From: Pseudomonadota bacterium | GTDB taxonomy: Bacteria; Pseudomonadota; Alphaproteobacteria; Rhizobiales; Hyphomicrobiaceae | Direction: 5' to 3' | Assembly: GCA_023423275.1 (NCBI GenBank) | Contig: JAFAFW010000109.1 | Location: 1 to 64,000, forward strand | DNA: 64,000 bases | In this document: positions 50,651 to 58,880 of the stretch, one piece after another | Layout of the letters: the number at the start of each line of letters is the position of its first letter | Numbering within the stretch: position 1 is the stretch's first letter | The notes under the pieces: generated by a model | What the model was told of the DNA's origin: nothing | Seen by the model: only the letters and a program-made list of their open reading frames with translations | The model's database searches: none | Made by a program: the position numbers and the translations under genes

Positions 50651-52129
50651 ATGGCCTTCTTCGGCAATCCCCTTGTCCGGCGGACTCTTTCGATGACGGT
50701 GCTTGGCGCCGTCGCACTTCTGTTGATTGTCGGCGTATCGCTGTGGCTTTCCTCTCGCGCCAACACACATGCGATCGAGGTGGCAAAAGCCAAAGACGTC
50801 CGTACGGCTGTCGCCGACCTGCTTTCACTTCTGCAGGACATGGAAATCGGTCAGCGGGGATACCTGCTCAGCAGAAACGATATCTACCTGCAGCCCTATG
50901 AGGCCGCGGGGCGGAAGGTTCCGGCGGCACTGGAGCACATCAAAGACCTGGTTGGCGATAGCGGGGCGTCTGACGTCGCCCGTCTGGCGGAGTTGACAGA
51001 TGAGAAGGTGAAAGAACTCGCCGCTACGATCGCGCTGGAGAAGGCTGGGCAGTCTGCCGCCGCGCTGGAGATCGTGACCACCGATCGCGGCAAGGTCTAT
51101 ATGGATAACCTGAGAGCCCTCCTCAATCGATTGATCGCAGTCTCCGATGGACTCGTCGAGGACCGTCTCGGCGCGATGAGTTCGAATACTGCCGCACTGA
51201 ATTGGGTCACGATCACCTCAGGCCTCCTCATTCTGCTCGTGACAGGCGCAGCAGGATGGACCGTAGCGCGGTATACGCAGGAGTTGATCGCAGCTCAGAG
51301 CAAAATCGCGGAAACCAATGCGAGTTTGGAAGAGCGGGTCAAGCAACGCACGTTCGATCTCACACGCGCCAACGAGGAGATCCAGCGCTTCGCCTATATC
51401 GTGAGCCACGACCTGCGGTCGCCGCTGGTCAACATTCTGGGCTTCACCAGCGAATTGGAGACCTCTCTCAAGAGCCTGCAAGCCTATACGGCTCACGCTC
51501 CGGACGCGCCCATGGACGAGAACCTCGCGGCCGAGGCCAAGCGCGCTGCAGATACCGATATGCCGGAGGCTCTCGACTTCATCCGCGCCTCGACGACCAA
51601 GATGGACAAGCTGATCAATGCCATCCTGAAACTGTCTCGTCAGGGCCGCCGCGAACTCAAGCCGGAACACATTGATCTCACCGCGCTCATCGAAGCTGCC
51701 TCGGCCAGCGTGCAGCACCAATTTGCCGAAGCCGACGGCGCGTTCACCCTCAGTGGGCCGTTGCCGACCATCTATTCGGACCGGCTCGCGCTGGAGCAGA
51801 TATTCGGCAACCTGATCGACAACGCCATCAAATACGGCGTGCCGGACAGACCCGCCCGGGTGGAGGTGTCCGGAGTGGAAAGGCGCGGCTGGATCACAAT
51901 AAAGATCGCCGATAACGGCCGAGGTATTGCAACCAACGATTACGAACGCATATTCGATCTGTTTCGCCGTGCCGGCGCGCAGGATAGGGCCGGCGAAGGA
52001 ATTGGCCTTGCCCACGTCCGCGCGCTTGTCAGGCGTCTCGACGGAGAGATCACCGTGGAGTCAGAGCTTGGAAAAGGCTCTACTTTCACGATAATACTTC
52101 CGAAAACCTACACAGTACCAACAGCCTAG
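50651..52129 (+). CDS. CHASE3-domain sensor histidine kinase
   Basis: A 492-residue inner-membrane kinase. TM1 is about 14-34 (LGAVALLLIVGVSLWL); a periplasmic CHASE3 domain follows (about 35-180, with LLQDMEIGQRGYLLSRN); TM2 is about 184-206. A coiled-coil linker leads to the HisKA phospho-acceptor in YIVSHDLRSPLVNILGF (His253) and an HATPase with NLIDNAIKYG, IADNGRGI and GEGIGLAHVRALVRRLDG. The longest frame starts at a TTG at 50588; the ATG at 50651 gives a normal N-terminus though without a strong ribosome site. First gene of a three-gene signalling module. Confidence 0.88.
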   Translation: MAFFGNPLVRRTLSMTVLGAVALLLIVGVSLWLSSRANTHAIEVAKAKDVRTAVADLLSLLQDMEIGQRGYLLSRNDIYLQPYEAAGRKVPAALEHIKDLVGDSGASDVARLAELTDEKVKELAATIALEKAGQSAAALEIVTTDRGKVYMDNLRALLNRLIAVSDGLVEDRLGAMSSNTAALNWVTITSGLLILLVTGAAGWTVARYTQELIAAQSKIAETNASLEERVKQRTFDLTRANEEIQRFAYIVSHDLRSPLVNILGFTSELETSLKSLQAYTAHAPDAPMDENLAAEAKRAADTDMPEALDFIRASTTKMDKLINAILKLSRQGRRELKPEHIDLTALIEAASASVQHQFAEADGAFTLSGPLPTIYSDRLALEQIFGNLIDNAIKYGVPDRPARVEVSGVERRGWITIKIADNGRGIATNDYERIFDLFRRAGAQDRAGEGIGLAHVRALVRRLDGEITVESELGKGSTFTIILPKTYTVPTA

Positions 52130-52137
52130 GTCATTGC

Positions 52138-52590
52138 ATGACATTCACACACTCAGGCCAGTCGGTTACGATCATCATGATCGAGGACGATGAAGGCCAC
52201 GCACGCCTCATCGAGCGCAATGTGCGGCGAGCTGGCGTCAACAACGAGATCGTGCCGTTCGCGAACGGTAACGATGCCCTGGCCTATCTCTTCGGTGCTG
52301 ACGGCACCGGTAAAGTCAGTGCATCTCGACCGATGCTCATTCTGCTGGATCTTAACCTTCCCGACACGACGGGCCTGGAAATCCTCGCCAAGCTCAAGGG
52401 GAACGAGTACCTGAAGAAGTTCCCGGTTATCATCCTCACCACAACCGATGACCAGCGCGAAGTGCAGAAGTGCTACGATCTCGGCGCCAACGTCTACATC
52501 ACCAAGCCGGTGGACTATGAGGCGTTCGCCAACGCTATCCGGCAGTTGGGATTGTTCCTCTCCGTCATACAGGTTCCGACAGCGCAGTAG
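52138..52590 (+). CDS. Single-domain response regulator
   Basis: A 150-residue receiver domain without an output domain. The acidic pocket is IIMIEDDEG, the phospho-acceptor Asp71 is in LILLDLNLPDTTG, the switch threonine region is VIILTTTDDQRE, and the lysine is in YITKPVDYE. It resembles the Rcp1-type receivers that accompany CHASE3 or phytochrome kinases. It starts 8 bases after the kinase stop and ends 3 bases before the next gene. Confidence 0.9.
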   Translation: MTFTHSGQSVTIIMIEDDEGHARLIERNVRRAGVNNEIVPFANGNDALAYLFGADGTGKVSASRPMLILLDLNLPDTTGLEILAKLKGNEYLKKFPVIILTTTDDQREVQKCYDLGANVYITKPVDYEAFANAIRQLGLFLSVIQVPTAQ

Positions 52591-52593
52591 TGC

Positions 52594-53658
52594 ATGACAG
52601 AACCGCGCCAGGTCCTCTACATTGATGATGACGAAGGGCTCGGCCGCCTCGCGGAGCGCGCGCTGAAACCTCATGGTATTCAGGTTCGCCATGTGCGCAG
52701 CGGCCAGGAAGGCATCGCGCTTCTCAAGGTGCAGACGTTTCATGTCGTGGCTTTGGACCACGATCTCGGTTCGGAGTCCGGGCTGAGCGTTCTGGCGGAC
52801 ATGAAGTCGCTGCCTGATCCGCCGCCGGTGATCTACGTCACGGGTTCAGATGATGCGCGCGTTGCTGTCGCAGCTCTGAAAAGTGGCGCGGTCGATTACG
52901 TCTGGAAGGACGTGCAGGGGCACTATCGGGAGCTGCTGGCGCGCTCGATCTCCTCAGCGATCGAGCAGGAGAGGATCAAGAAGGATAAGGCGCTGGCCGA
53001 GGCCGAGGCGCTTTTGGGCCGTGAACGGGCTGAAATGCTTCTGCGTGAAGTCAACCATCGGGTCGCAAATTCCCTCGCACTGGTCGCTTCCTTCGCGGGA
53101 CTTCAAGCCAAGCTCCTGAATGACGAGAAGGCCAAGCGCGCGCTTGCGGAAATGCAAGGCCGTATCGCAGCCATCGCCGGCATTCATCGCCGGCTTTATA
53201 CGTCGCCCGACGTGCGGTTCGTCGAGGTCGATGCCTACCTGCAAAGCCTGGCATCCGAACTGCGTGTGGCCCTCGACGACAAGGTCAGGAAGCACTCCAT
53301 CGTTCTCGACGTGCAGAGCGGTTTGCGCGTTCCGACCGACACGGCAGTTTCCGTGGGCGTTCTCGTGACAGAACTCGTCACGAACGCCTACAAATACGCC
53401 TATGCGGATAGCGTGACGGGAGACATTCGGGTCAGCCTGCACCCGACCGGGCCCGATCGTTTTCGCCTCACTGTCGAAGACGACGGCATGGGCTGGACAG
53501 GCGTCGGTGACCCCAAGGGCACGGGACTGGGCTCCCGCATCATCAAGGCGATGGCTTCGGATCTTCAGGCGTCAGGCTCTTACGATCCGGCGTATTCGGG
53601 GACACGCTTCATCATGGAGTTCGAGGTCGATCCCGAACAAGACGCGCAAAGCCCCTGA
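52594..53658 (+). CDS. Receiver-HisKA_2 histidine kinase hybrid
   Basis: A 354-residue cytosolic protein. An N-terminal receiver (VLYIDDDEGLG, acceptor Asp55 in VVALDHDLG, VIYVTGSDD, DYVWKD) is joined by a coiled coil to a HisKA_2/HWE-type kinase with phospho-acceptor His155 in REVNHRVANSLALVASFAGL and HATPase motifs LVTELVTNAYKYA, VEDDGMGW and GLGSRIIKAMASDL. The layout suggests relay from the CHASE3 kinase through the receivers to this kinase, with no DNA-binding output in the operon. The final target is outside the window. Confidence 0.88.
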   Translation: MTEPRQVLYIDDDEGLGRLAERALKPHGIQVRHVRSGQEGIALLKVQTFHVVALDHDLGSESGLSVLADMKSLPDPPPVIYVTGSDDARVAVAALKSGAVDYVWKDVQGHYRELLARSISSAIEQERIKKDKALAEAEALLGRERAEMLLREVNHRVANSLALVASFAGLQAKLLNDEKAKRALAEMQGRIAAIAGIHRRLYTSPDVRFVEVDAYLQSLASELRVALDDKVRKHSIVLDVQSGLRVPTDTAVSVGVLVTELVTNAYKYAYADSVTGDIRVSLHPTGPDRFRLTVEDDGMGWTGVGDPKGTGLGSRIIKAMASDLQASGSYDPAYSGTRFIMEFEVDPEQDAQSP

Positions 53659-53763
53659 AGACCGCCAGCAAACGTCTTGTGTCGGTGCACACTGCGCCGG
53701 TCACCCCCTACGAAGGTTATGAGGACGTCTGAATTCCGCCTTGAGACGGTCAAGGTTGGCGGC

Positions 53764-53787
53764 GAGAAGCTGCTTCCATAGCTTCTC
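53764..53787. other. Hairpin upstream of the secreted protein gene
   Basis: GAGAAGC (53764-53770) pairs with GCTTCTC (53781-53787) around a 10-base loop, ending 21 bases before the start of the next gene and 7 bases before its GAGGA ribosome site. There is no T-run. It may be a leader structure or a protein site. Confidence 0.35.
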
Positions 53788-53808
53788 TTGGAACGAGGAC
53801 ACGATCAA

Positions 53809-54303
53809 ATGCGCCGCCTAGCGTCTGCTGCAGCCGGTCTTACGTGCTTGATTGCGATTACGGGGTTGGGCTCAACTCACGCATCGGCGCAGGAGCTGCA
53901 ATGGCTCGGTGCGGTGTCCGAGGACGGCGCCTCCTTGACCTACGGCATTCCGGAAAGCGATGCGGCCTTAATCGATTTTACGTGTGACCGGGGCAGCGGC
54001 ACCGTGACGGTGACCCTGGACTACGAGCCAGCGAATGCCGAAACCGGCATGAAGGCCGAGATCAACCTGGCCGCCGTCGGCGGTCCGGCCGGTAGTGCGA
54101 TCATCGTTTCCGCGACGGGCGAGCGCCTCGAACTCGACGACAAGTTCGTGCTCCAGGGGACAACCGACCTGAGCGATGGATTGCGGAGCCTGCTGCTCGA
54201 AGCCTCAGCTCTTGCCGTGACAGTCGGGGACGGTGCGGAAGAACTCCCCCTGGAAGATGCAAGAGACGCCGCGCAGAAGCTGGTCGACGCCTGCAAGCGC
54301 TGA
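53809..54303 (+). CDS. Small exported protein of unknown function
   Basis: A 164-residue protein with a signal peptide (MRRLASAAAGLTCLIAITGL, cleaved near THASAQE) and one compact beta-rich domain without a recognised family (LQWLGAVSEDGASLTYGIPE, FTCDRGSGTVTVTLDYEPA). It has two cysteines in the mature part (FTCDRG and VDACKR). The ATG at 53809 follows GAGGA with 9-base spacing; the frame opens at 53788. It is separate from the kinase operon by 150 bases. Function not recognised. Confidence 0.7.
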   Translation: MRRLASAAAGLTCLIAITGLGSTHASAQELQWLGAVSEDGASLTYGIPESDAALIDFTCDRGSGTVTVTLDYEPANAETGMKAEINLAAVGGPAGSAIIVSATGERLELDDKFVLQGTTDLSDGLRSLLLEASALAVTVGDGAEELPLEDARDAAQKLVDACKR

Positions 54304-54454
54304 TCGACCGGATGCTTTCCTCGTCTGCCGGATGACCACGTGGTTTTATCCTCGTGCGTGCAGCGAAGGCCTCGTGCTAGCGTGAGGCTGTCGCGACGAC
54401 GGCGCGTTGCGGCCTAAATCTCAGACGCGAGGTATCGCCCGGAAGCGAGGCCGC

Positions 54455-55135
54455 ATGGACTTCATTTTCATGCTGACGCACCACGACCGAACGGTCGCGG
54501 ATTCTCTGGATCTCGTTGAACTTATCCGCCCGCTCGGCATCAAGCATATCGGCTTCAAGGACGTCGGCGCGCCGCGCGATGTGCTGGACAAGATCACGGA
54601 CTCGATCCGCGCTGCGGGAGGCACGTCATATCTTGAAGTCGTGTCGACCACGCCAGACGAATGCCTCCAGTCGGCCCGGATCGGCCGCGAGCTGGGGGTC
54701 GACAGGCTTTTGGGCGGCACACAGGTCGATGAGATCCTCGAAACACTGGATGGCTCACCGACAACCTATTTTCCTTTTCCCGGCAGACCGGTGGGACATC
54801 CGACGCGGCTGGGAGGCACGGCCGAGGAAATCGAGGCCCAATGCCAGGCCTTCGTGGCGCGCGGCTGCCCCGGCGTCGATCTCCTGGCCTACCGCGCGAC
54901 CGACGCCGATCCTCTCGACCTGATAGCCGCATCACGGCGTGGGCTGGGCCCGGACGGGTATCTCATCGTCGCCGGATCGGTCAGCAGTCCGGATCAAATC
55001 CAGGCCCTCAAATCGGCCGGCGCCGACGCGTTCACGGTCGGGTCCGCGGTGTTCGATTATGCCTTTACCCCCAGCAAGCGATCGATGGTGTCGCAGCTCG
55101 AGGGCATCCTGCAAGCGTGCGCCGACGCGGGCTGA
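54455..55135 (+). CDS. TIM-barrel protein of unknown function with phosphate-binding motif
   Basis: A 226-residue (beta/alpha)8-type protein. It begins MDFIFMLTHHDRTVADSLDL and contains IKHIGFKDVGAPRD, TSYLEVVSTTPDECLQSA, VDRLLGGTQVDEIL, ADPLDLIAASRRGLG and GYLIVAGSVSSPDQI. The last GSV and the AGADAFTVGSAVFD end resemble the standard phosphate-binding loop of HisA/RPE-type barrels. No exact family was recognised. The ATG at 54455 follows GCGAGG. It precedes a HAD phosphatase by 92 bases and is likely part of one operon with it and glpD, suggesting a phosphorylated small-molecule substrate. Confidence 0.7.
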   Translation: MDFIFMLTHHDRTVADSLDLVELIRPLGIKHIGFKDVGAPRDVLDKITDSIRAAGGTSYLEVVSTTPDECLQSARIGRELGVDRLLGGTQVDEILETLDGSPTTYFPFPGRPVGHPTRLGGTAEEIEAQCQAFVARGCPGVDLLAYRATDADPLDLIAASRRGLGPDGYLIVAGSVSSPDQIQALKSAGADAFTVGSAVFDYAFTPSKRSMVSQLEGILQACADAG

Positions 55136-55227
55136 ATACCACCTGTATACCGACCGATACGCCTTATGCTTGCGGACGAGGCCAACTCATTGCAAGACAG
55201 GGGCCTCTGAAAAGGAATTAAGCCGGA

Positions 55228-56022
55228 ATGCAGCCGGTCGCTGAATTCTCATTGGAAGCCCGCCGCGCGGTCCGCGCCGTGCTGACCGACATCGACGACA
55301 CGATGACGGAGGATGGCCGGCTTCCGTCAGTTGCCTATACGGCCATGGCGCGCCTGAAGGATGCCGGTTTCGGGGTGGTGCCGGTAACCGGACGTCCGGC
55401 CGGCTGGTGTGATCTGATCGCGCGCCAATGGCCGGTCGATGGTGTTGTCGGCGAAAACGGCGCCTTTTACTTCAGCTACGATACATCTCACCGCACGATG
55501 GTCCGCCGTTATGCCAAGACCGATGCGGAGCGCGCCGCGGATAAACGTGCGCTGGCTGTGATCCGGGAGGCTGTGCTGGCCGAAGTCCCCGGGGCGGCTG
55601 TTGCCGCCGACCAGAGTTACCGGGAGGCGGATCTCGCCATCGACTTCCGCGAGGATGTTCCGCCGCTTCCCCAGGCCGACATCGACCGGATCGTCGCAAT
55701 TTTCGAGCGATTTGGTGCGACGGCCAAAGTCTCGTCGATCCACGTCAACGGATGGTTCGGCACATACGACAAACTGACCACCAGCTCGCGCTTCCTGAAA
55801 GAAGTGCTGCACCTTGATGTGAACACCGACGCCGAAAGGATCGTTTTCGTCGGCGACAGCCCAAACGATGCGCCGATGTTCGGCTTTTTCCCAAACTCCG
55901 TGGGCGTGGCAAACGTCACCGAATTCGCGGATGTCCTGACGGCCGCCCCGCGTTGGGTCACGTCGCAGCCCTCGGCGCGTGGCTTCGCCGAACTCGCGGA
56001 TCTCCTTCTGGAGGTCCACTGA
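55228..56022 (+). CDS. HAD-IIB family phosphatase
   Basis: A 264-residue HAD phosphatase with a C2B-type cap. The nucleophile and acid are Asp21 and Asp23 in LTDIDDTMTEDG, the capping loop ends at GENGAFYFSYD, and the metal site is FVGDSPNDAPMFG. The group includes phosphatases for sugar phosphates such as sucrose-6-phosphate and mannosyl-3-phosphoglycerate. The ATG at 55228 follows GCCGGA and AAAAGGA upstream. Its TGA stop overlaps the ATG of glpD (TGATG), so the two are translationally coupled and probably act in sequence. Confidence 0.82.
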   Translation: MQPVAEFSLEARRAVRAVLTDIDDTMTEDGRLPSVAYTAMARLKDAGFGVVPVTGRPAGWCDLIARQWPVDGVVGENGAFYFSYDTSHRTMVRRYAKTDAERAADKRALAVIREAVLAEVPGAAVAADQSYREADLAIDFREDVPPLPQADIDRIVAIFERFGATAKVSSIHVNGWFGTYDKLTTSSRFLKEVLHLDVNTDAERIVFVGDSPNDAPMFGFFPNSVGVANVTEFADVLTAAPRWVTSQPSARGFAELADLLLEVH

Positions 56023-57560
56023 TGACTGCCGCGGATGCACCGTCCGCGCCCATCTTCGACCTTGCGATCATCGGCGGCGGCGTCAATGGCTGCGGAATTG
56101 CGCGCGACGCAGCCGGGCGCGGCGCGCGCGTGGTGCTGTTCGAAAAGGACGATCTGGCGAACGGCACATCGTCAGCTTCAACCAAGCTCATTCACGGCGG
56201 CCTGCGCTATCTGGAGCATTATGAGTTCCGGCTCGTGCGTGAAGCACTGATCGAGCGGGAAGTGCTCTGGAAGATCGCGCCCCACATCATTCGGCCGCTG
56301 CGCTTCGTCCTGCCCTATCATCCGTCCATGCGGCCCGCCTGGTTCCTGCGGCTCGGTCTGTTTCTTTATGATCACCTCGGCGGCCGCAAACGCCTTCCCC
56401 CGACCACCACGCTCGACTTGAGCACCGATCCGATCGGCAAGCCGCTTAAACCAGGCATATTCCGTCGTGGCTTCGAATATTCCGATTGCCAGGTCGACGA
56501 TGCGCGACTCGTTGTACTGAACGCGCGCGATGCCGCCGATCGCGGCGCTGTCATCCGCACGCGCTGCGAGGTCGAGCATGCGACCCGCGCCGGTGATCTC
56601 TGGCAGATTTCCGTGACGGATAGGCTGACTGGCCGATCCGAGCCCATCAGAGCGCGTACGCTTGTCAACGCAAGCGGTCCGTGGGTGCACGCGGTATCCG
56701 AATGCCTGCCCGAAAGCCGGTCCAACGCGCATACGCGCCTCGTCCGAGGGGCGCATATCGTCGTGCCGAAGCTGTTCGATCACGATCGGGCCTATATCCT
56801 GCAGAACGAAGATCAACGCATCGTCTTTGCGATTCCCTACGAGGGCCAGTTCACGTTGATCGGCACTACCGATACCGATCACAAGGCCTCACTCGATGAG
56901 ATCCACGCATCGGCCGGCGAGGTCGACTATCTCTGCGAAGTCATCTCCGAGTACTTCACCCGCGAGATCCGGCCGCGTGATGTCGTCTGGACCTACGCCG
57001 GCGTGCGATCCCTGCAGGACGACGGTGCGGATTCCGCGCAAGCCGCCACCCGCGACTACAAGCTGGAGCTGGATGCTTCCAACGGCCCCGCGCTGCTGAC
57101 GGTCCTCGGCGGCAAGATCACGACCTATCGGCGGCTTGCCGAAGAAGCGCTCACGTTGCTTGCGCCGCATCTGCCCTCTGCCACCGGCGGTGCCTGGACG
57201 CAATCCGCCGCGCTGCCCGGTGGCGATTTCCCGATCGATGGCCTGCCGCAGCTCGTGCAAAAACTGGCGAGCCGGTATCAAGGCTTCAGCGTTCCGTACC
57301 TCGAACGCCTCGCCCACGCTTATGGCACCCATGCCATGGACATCCTGGGTCAGGCGCAGACACGGGAAGATCTCGGCCACTATTTCGGGGCTGACCTGTT
57401 CGAGGCCGAAGTGCGTTATCTCATCGCTCACGAATGGGCGCGAACGGCCGAGGACATTGTCTGGCGGCGCTCGAAGCTCGGACTGCATATGAGTGCCGAT
57501 CAGATTGCGGCTCTTGCAGCATGGATGAAGGAACAGCGCTCGCTGCAGACAGCGCGCTAA
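56022..57560 (+). CDS. glpD: Glycerol-3-phosphate dehydrogenase, FAD-dependent (GlpD family)
   Basis: A 512-residue membrane-associated flavoenzyme. The FAD fold is LAIIGGGVNGCGIARDAA, followed by GTSSASTKLIHGGLRYLEHY, the GlpD mark. Other motifs are LVNASGPWVHAVSE, VRGAHIVVPKLFDHDRAYIL, IPYEGQFTLIGTTDTDH and YAGVRSLQDDGA. GlpD oxidises glycerol 3-phosphate to dihydroxyacetone phosphate and reduces quinone. The frame opens earlier, but the ATG at 56022 overlaps the phosphatase stop. Erythritol-phosphate dehydrogenases share this fold, and the unusual neighbours leave room for a different polyol phosphate. Confidence 0.85.
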   Translation: MTAADAPSAPIFDLAIIGGGVNGCGIARDAAGRGARVVLFEKDDLANGTSSASTKLIHGGLRYLEHYEFRLVREALIEREVLWKIAPHIIRPLRFVLPYHPSMRPAWFLRLGLFLYDHLGGRKRLPPTTTLDLSTDPIGKPLKPGIFRRGFEYSDCQVDDARLVVLNARDAADRGAVIRTRCEVEHATRAGDLWQISVTDRLTGRSEPIRARTLVNASGPWVHAVSECLPESRSNAHTRLVRGAHIVVPKLFDHDRAYILQNEDQRIVFAIPYEGQFTLIGTTDTDHKASLDEIHASAGEVDYLCEVISEYFTREIRPRDVVWTYAGVRSLQDDGADSAQAATRDYKLELDASNGPALLTVLGGKITTYRRLAEEALTLLAPHLPSATGGAWTQSAALPGGDFPIDGLPQLVQKLASRYQGFSVPYLERLAHAYGTHAMDILGQAQTREDLGHYFGADLFEAEVRYLIAHEWARTAEDIVWRRSKLGLHMSADQIAALAAWMKEQRSLQTAR

Positions 57561-57613
57561 CGGAGGGCGGCGCAGCCAGCTTCCATGGCGGACAGCCCCT
57601 AAGGACACCAGAA

Positions 57614-58651
57614 ATGACAGTAAACAGCGCGTACCAGGCTTTTCTACGCTCCGCCGTCGCGGGCCTTTTTTTGACCCTCGCGGGCGTGCTCTGCGTCACG
57701 GCGGCCCAGCCCCGCACGCAGCTTGTCGTCTATTCGACGCTCGAGCCGGATCATATCGCCGGCTTCAAGACGGCGTTCGAGGCCGACAATCCCGGCATCG
57801 AAATCGTCTGGATTCGCGACAGCACGGGCGTCGTCACCGCGCGCATCCTGGCGGAAGGCGCCAATCAGCGTGCCGACGCCCTGTGGGGCGTTGCCGTGAC
57901 GTCGGTGGCGCGCTTCAAGAAGCTTGGATTGCTGGAACCGTACGCGCCGAAAAACCTGGCTGAACTGCGTCCGAGCTTCCGCGACAAGGACAATCCGCCG
58001 TCGTGGATCGGCATGGAGGCCTGGGTTGCAGCCGTATGCTTCAATACGGTCGAAGCCGAAAAGCTTGGACTGCCGAAGCCGAAATCGTGGCTGGACCTCA
58101 CCAACCCCGTCTATCGCGGGCGCATCGTGATGCCCAACCCGGCCTCATCGGGCACTGGGTTCTTCCACGTTTCGGCGTGGCTGCAGCTCTTCGGCGAGGA
58201 TAAAGGCTGGGCCTTCATGGATGCCTTGCACGAGAATGTCGCCCACTACGAGCACTCCGGCAGCAAGCCGTGCCGGCAAGCCGCGACCGGCGAATTTCCC
58301 GTCGGCATCGCCTACGAGCTCATCGGCGCCACGATGAAGCAGCAGAACGCCCCGATCGACATCCTTCTGATGACCGAAGGCGGTGGCTGGGATATGGACA
58401 CGGCCGCCATCCTGAAAGGCACGACGAAGCTTGATGCCGCGAAACGGCTGATGGACTTCGCGGCCAGCCGGAAGGCGAACGAACTTTACGCCAAATCGAT
58501 CTCCCAAGTGGCCATCGCCGGGATCGCGAAGCCGATCCCGTTCTACCCCGATGGCGTTGCGGAATCGATGATCCAGAACAATCTGGACTGGGCATCCGAC
58601 AACCGCGACCGGATTATCGCGGAGTGGACCCGGAGATACGCAAAACCGTAA
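57614..58651 (+). CDS. ABC transporter substrate-binding protein, 2-aminoethylphosphonate (PhnS2/AepX) type
   Basis: A 345-residue periplasmic binding protein of the FbpA-like family, with signal peptide (about 1-30) followed by LVVYSTLEPDHIAGFKTAFE. The segments IVWIRDSTGVVTARILAEGA, ADALWGVAVTSVARF, IGMEAWVAAVCFNTVEAEKL, MPNPASSGTGFFHVSAWLQL and HYEHSGSKPC match the 2-aminoethylphosphonate-binding branch. The related AfuA protein binds sugar phosphates, so the ligand is uncertain. No permease or ATPase is adjacent. It starts 53 bases after glpD (AAGGA site) and is followed by a palindrome that may end the transcript. Confidence 0.82.
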   Translation: MTVNSAYQAFLRSAVAGLFLTLAGVLCVTAAQPRTQLVVYSTLEPDHIAGFKTAFEADNPGIEIVWIRDSTGVVTARILAEGANQRADALWGVAVTSVARFKKLGLLEPYAPKNLAELRPSFRDKDNPPSWIGMEAWVAAVCFNTVEAEKLGLPKPKSWLDLTNPVYRGRIVMPNPASSGTGFFHVSAWLQLFGEDKGWAFMDALHENVAHYEHSGSKPCRQAATGEFPVGIAYELIGATMKQQNAPIDILLMTEGGGWDMDTAAILKGTTKLDAAKRLMDFAASRKANELYAKSISQVAIAGIAKPIPFYPDGVAESMIQNNLDWASDNRDRIIAEWTRRYAKP

Positions 58652-58708
58652 TAAATATGGGCTTATCCCGCCTGTCAGCGCGTCCCGCCGGTGGTGACTT
58701 GTCGAACG

Positions 58709-58733
58709 CTATATCGCACCCGATATAGGTTTT
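58709..58733 (+). terminator. Perfect palindrome with T-run after the binding-protein gene
   Basis: CTATATCG (58709-58716), loop CACC and CGATATAG (58721-58728) form a perfect 8-base stem followed by GTTTT. It lies 58 bases after the stop of the binding protein. It may be a weak terminator, or an operator, since the stem is A/T-rich. A second hairpin (CGTGG-AAA-CCACG) lies at 58748-58760. Confidence 0.5.
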
Positions 58734-58880
58734 CTGCGCTCCGACCGCGTGGAAACCACGGGCTTTCCCCGTCACCTTCGCGCCGACTTCTGTCACCGCC
58801 ATCTCCGATGCGGCCGGTTGCTCCGCGACGGCTGTCGCCTGACGCCGCCGATCATGATTTCATTGTGGAGAGAGAGTTCC

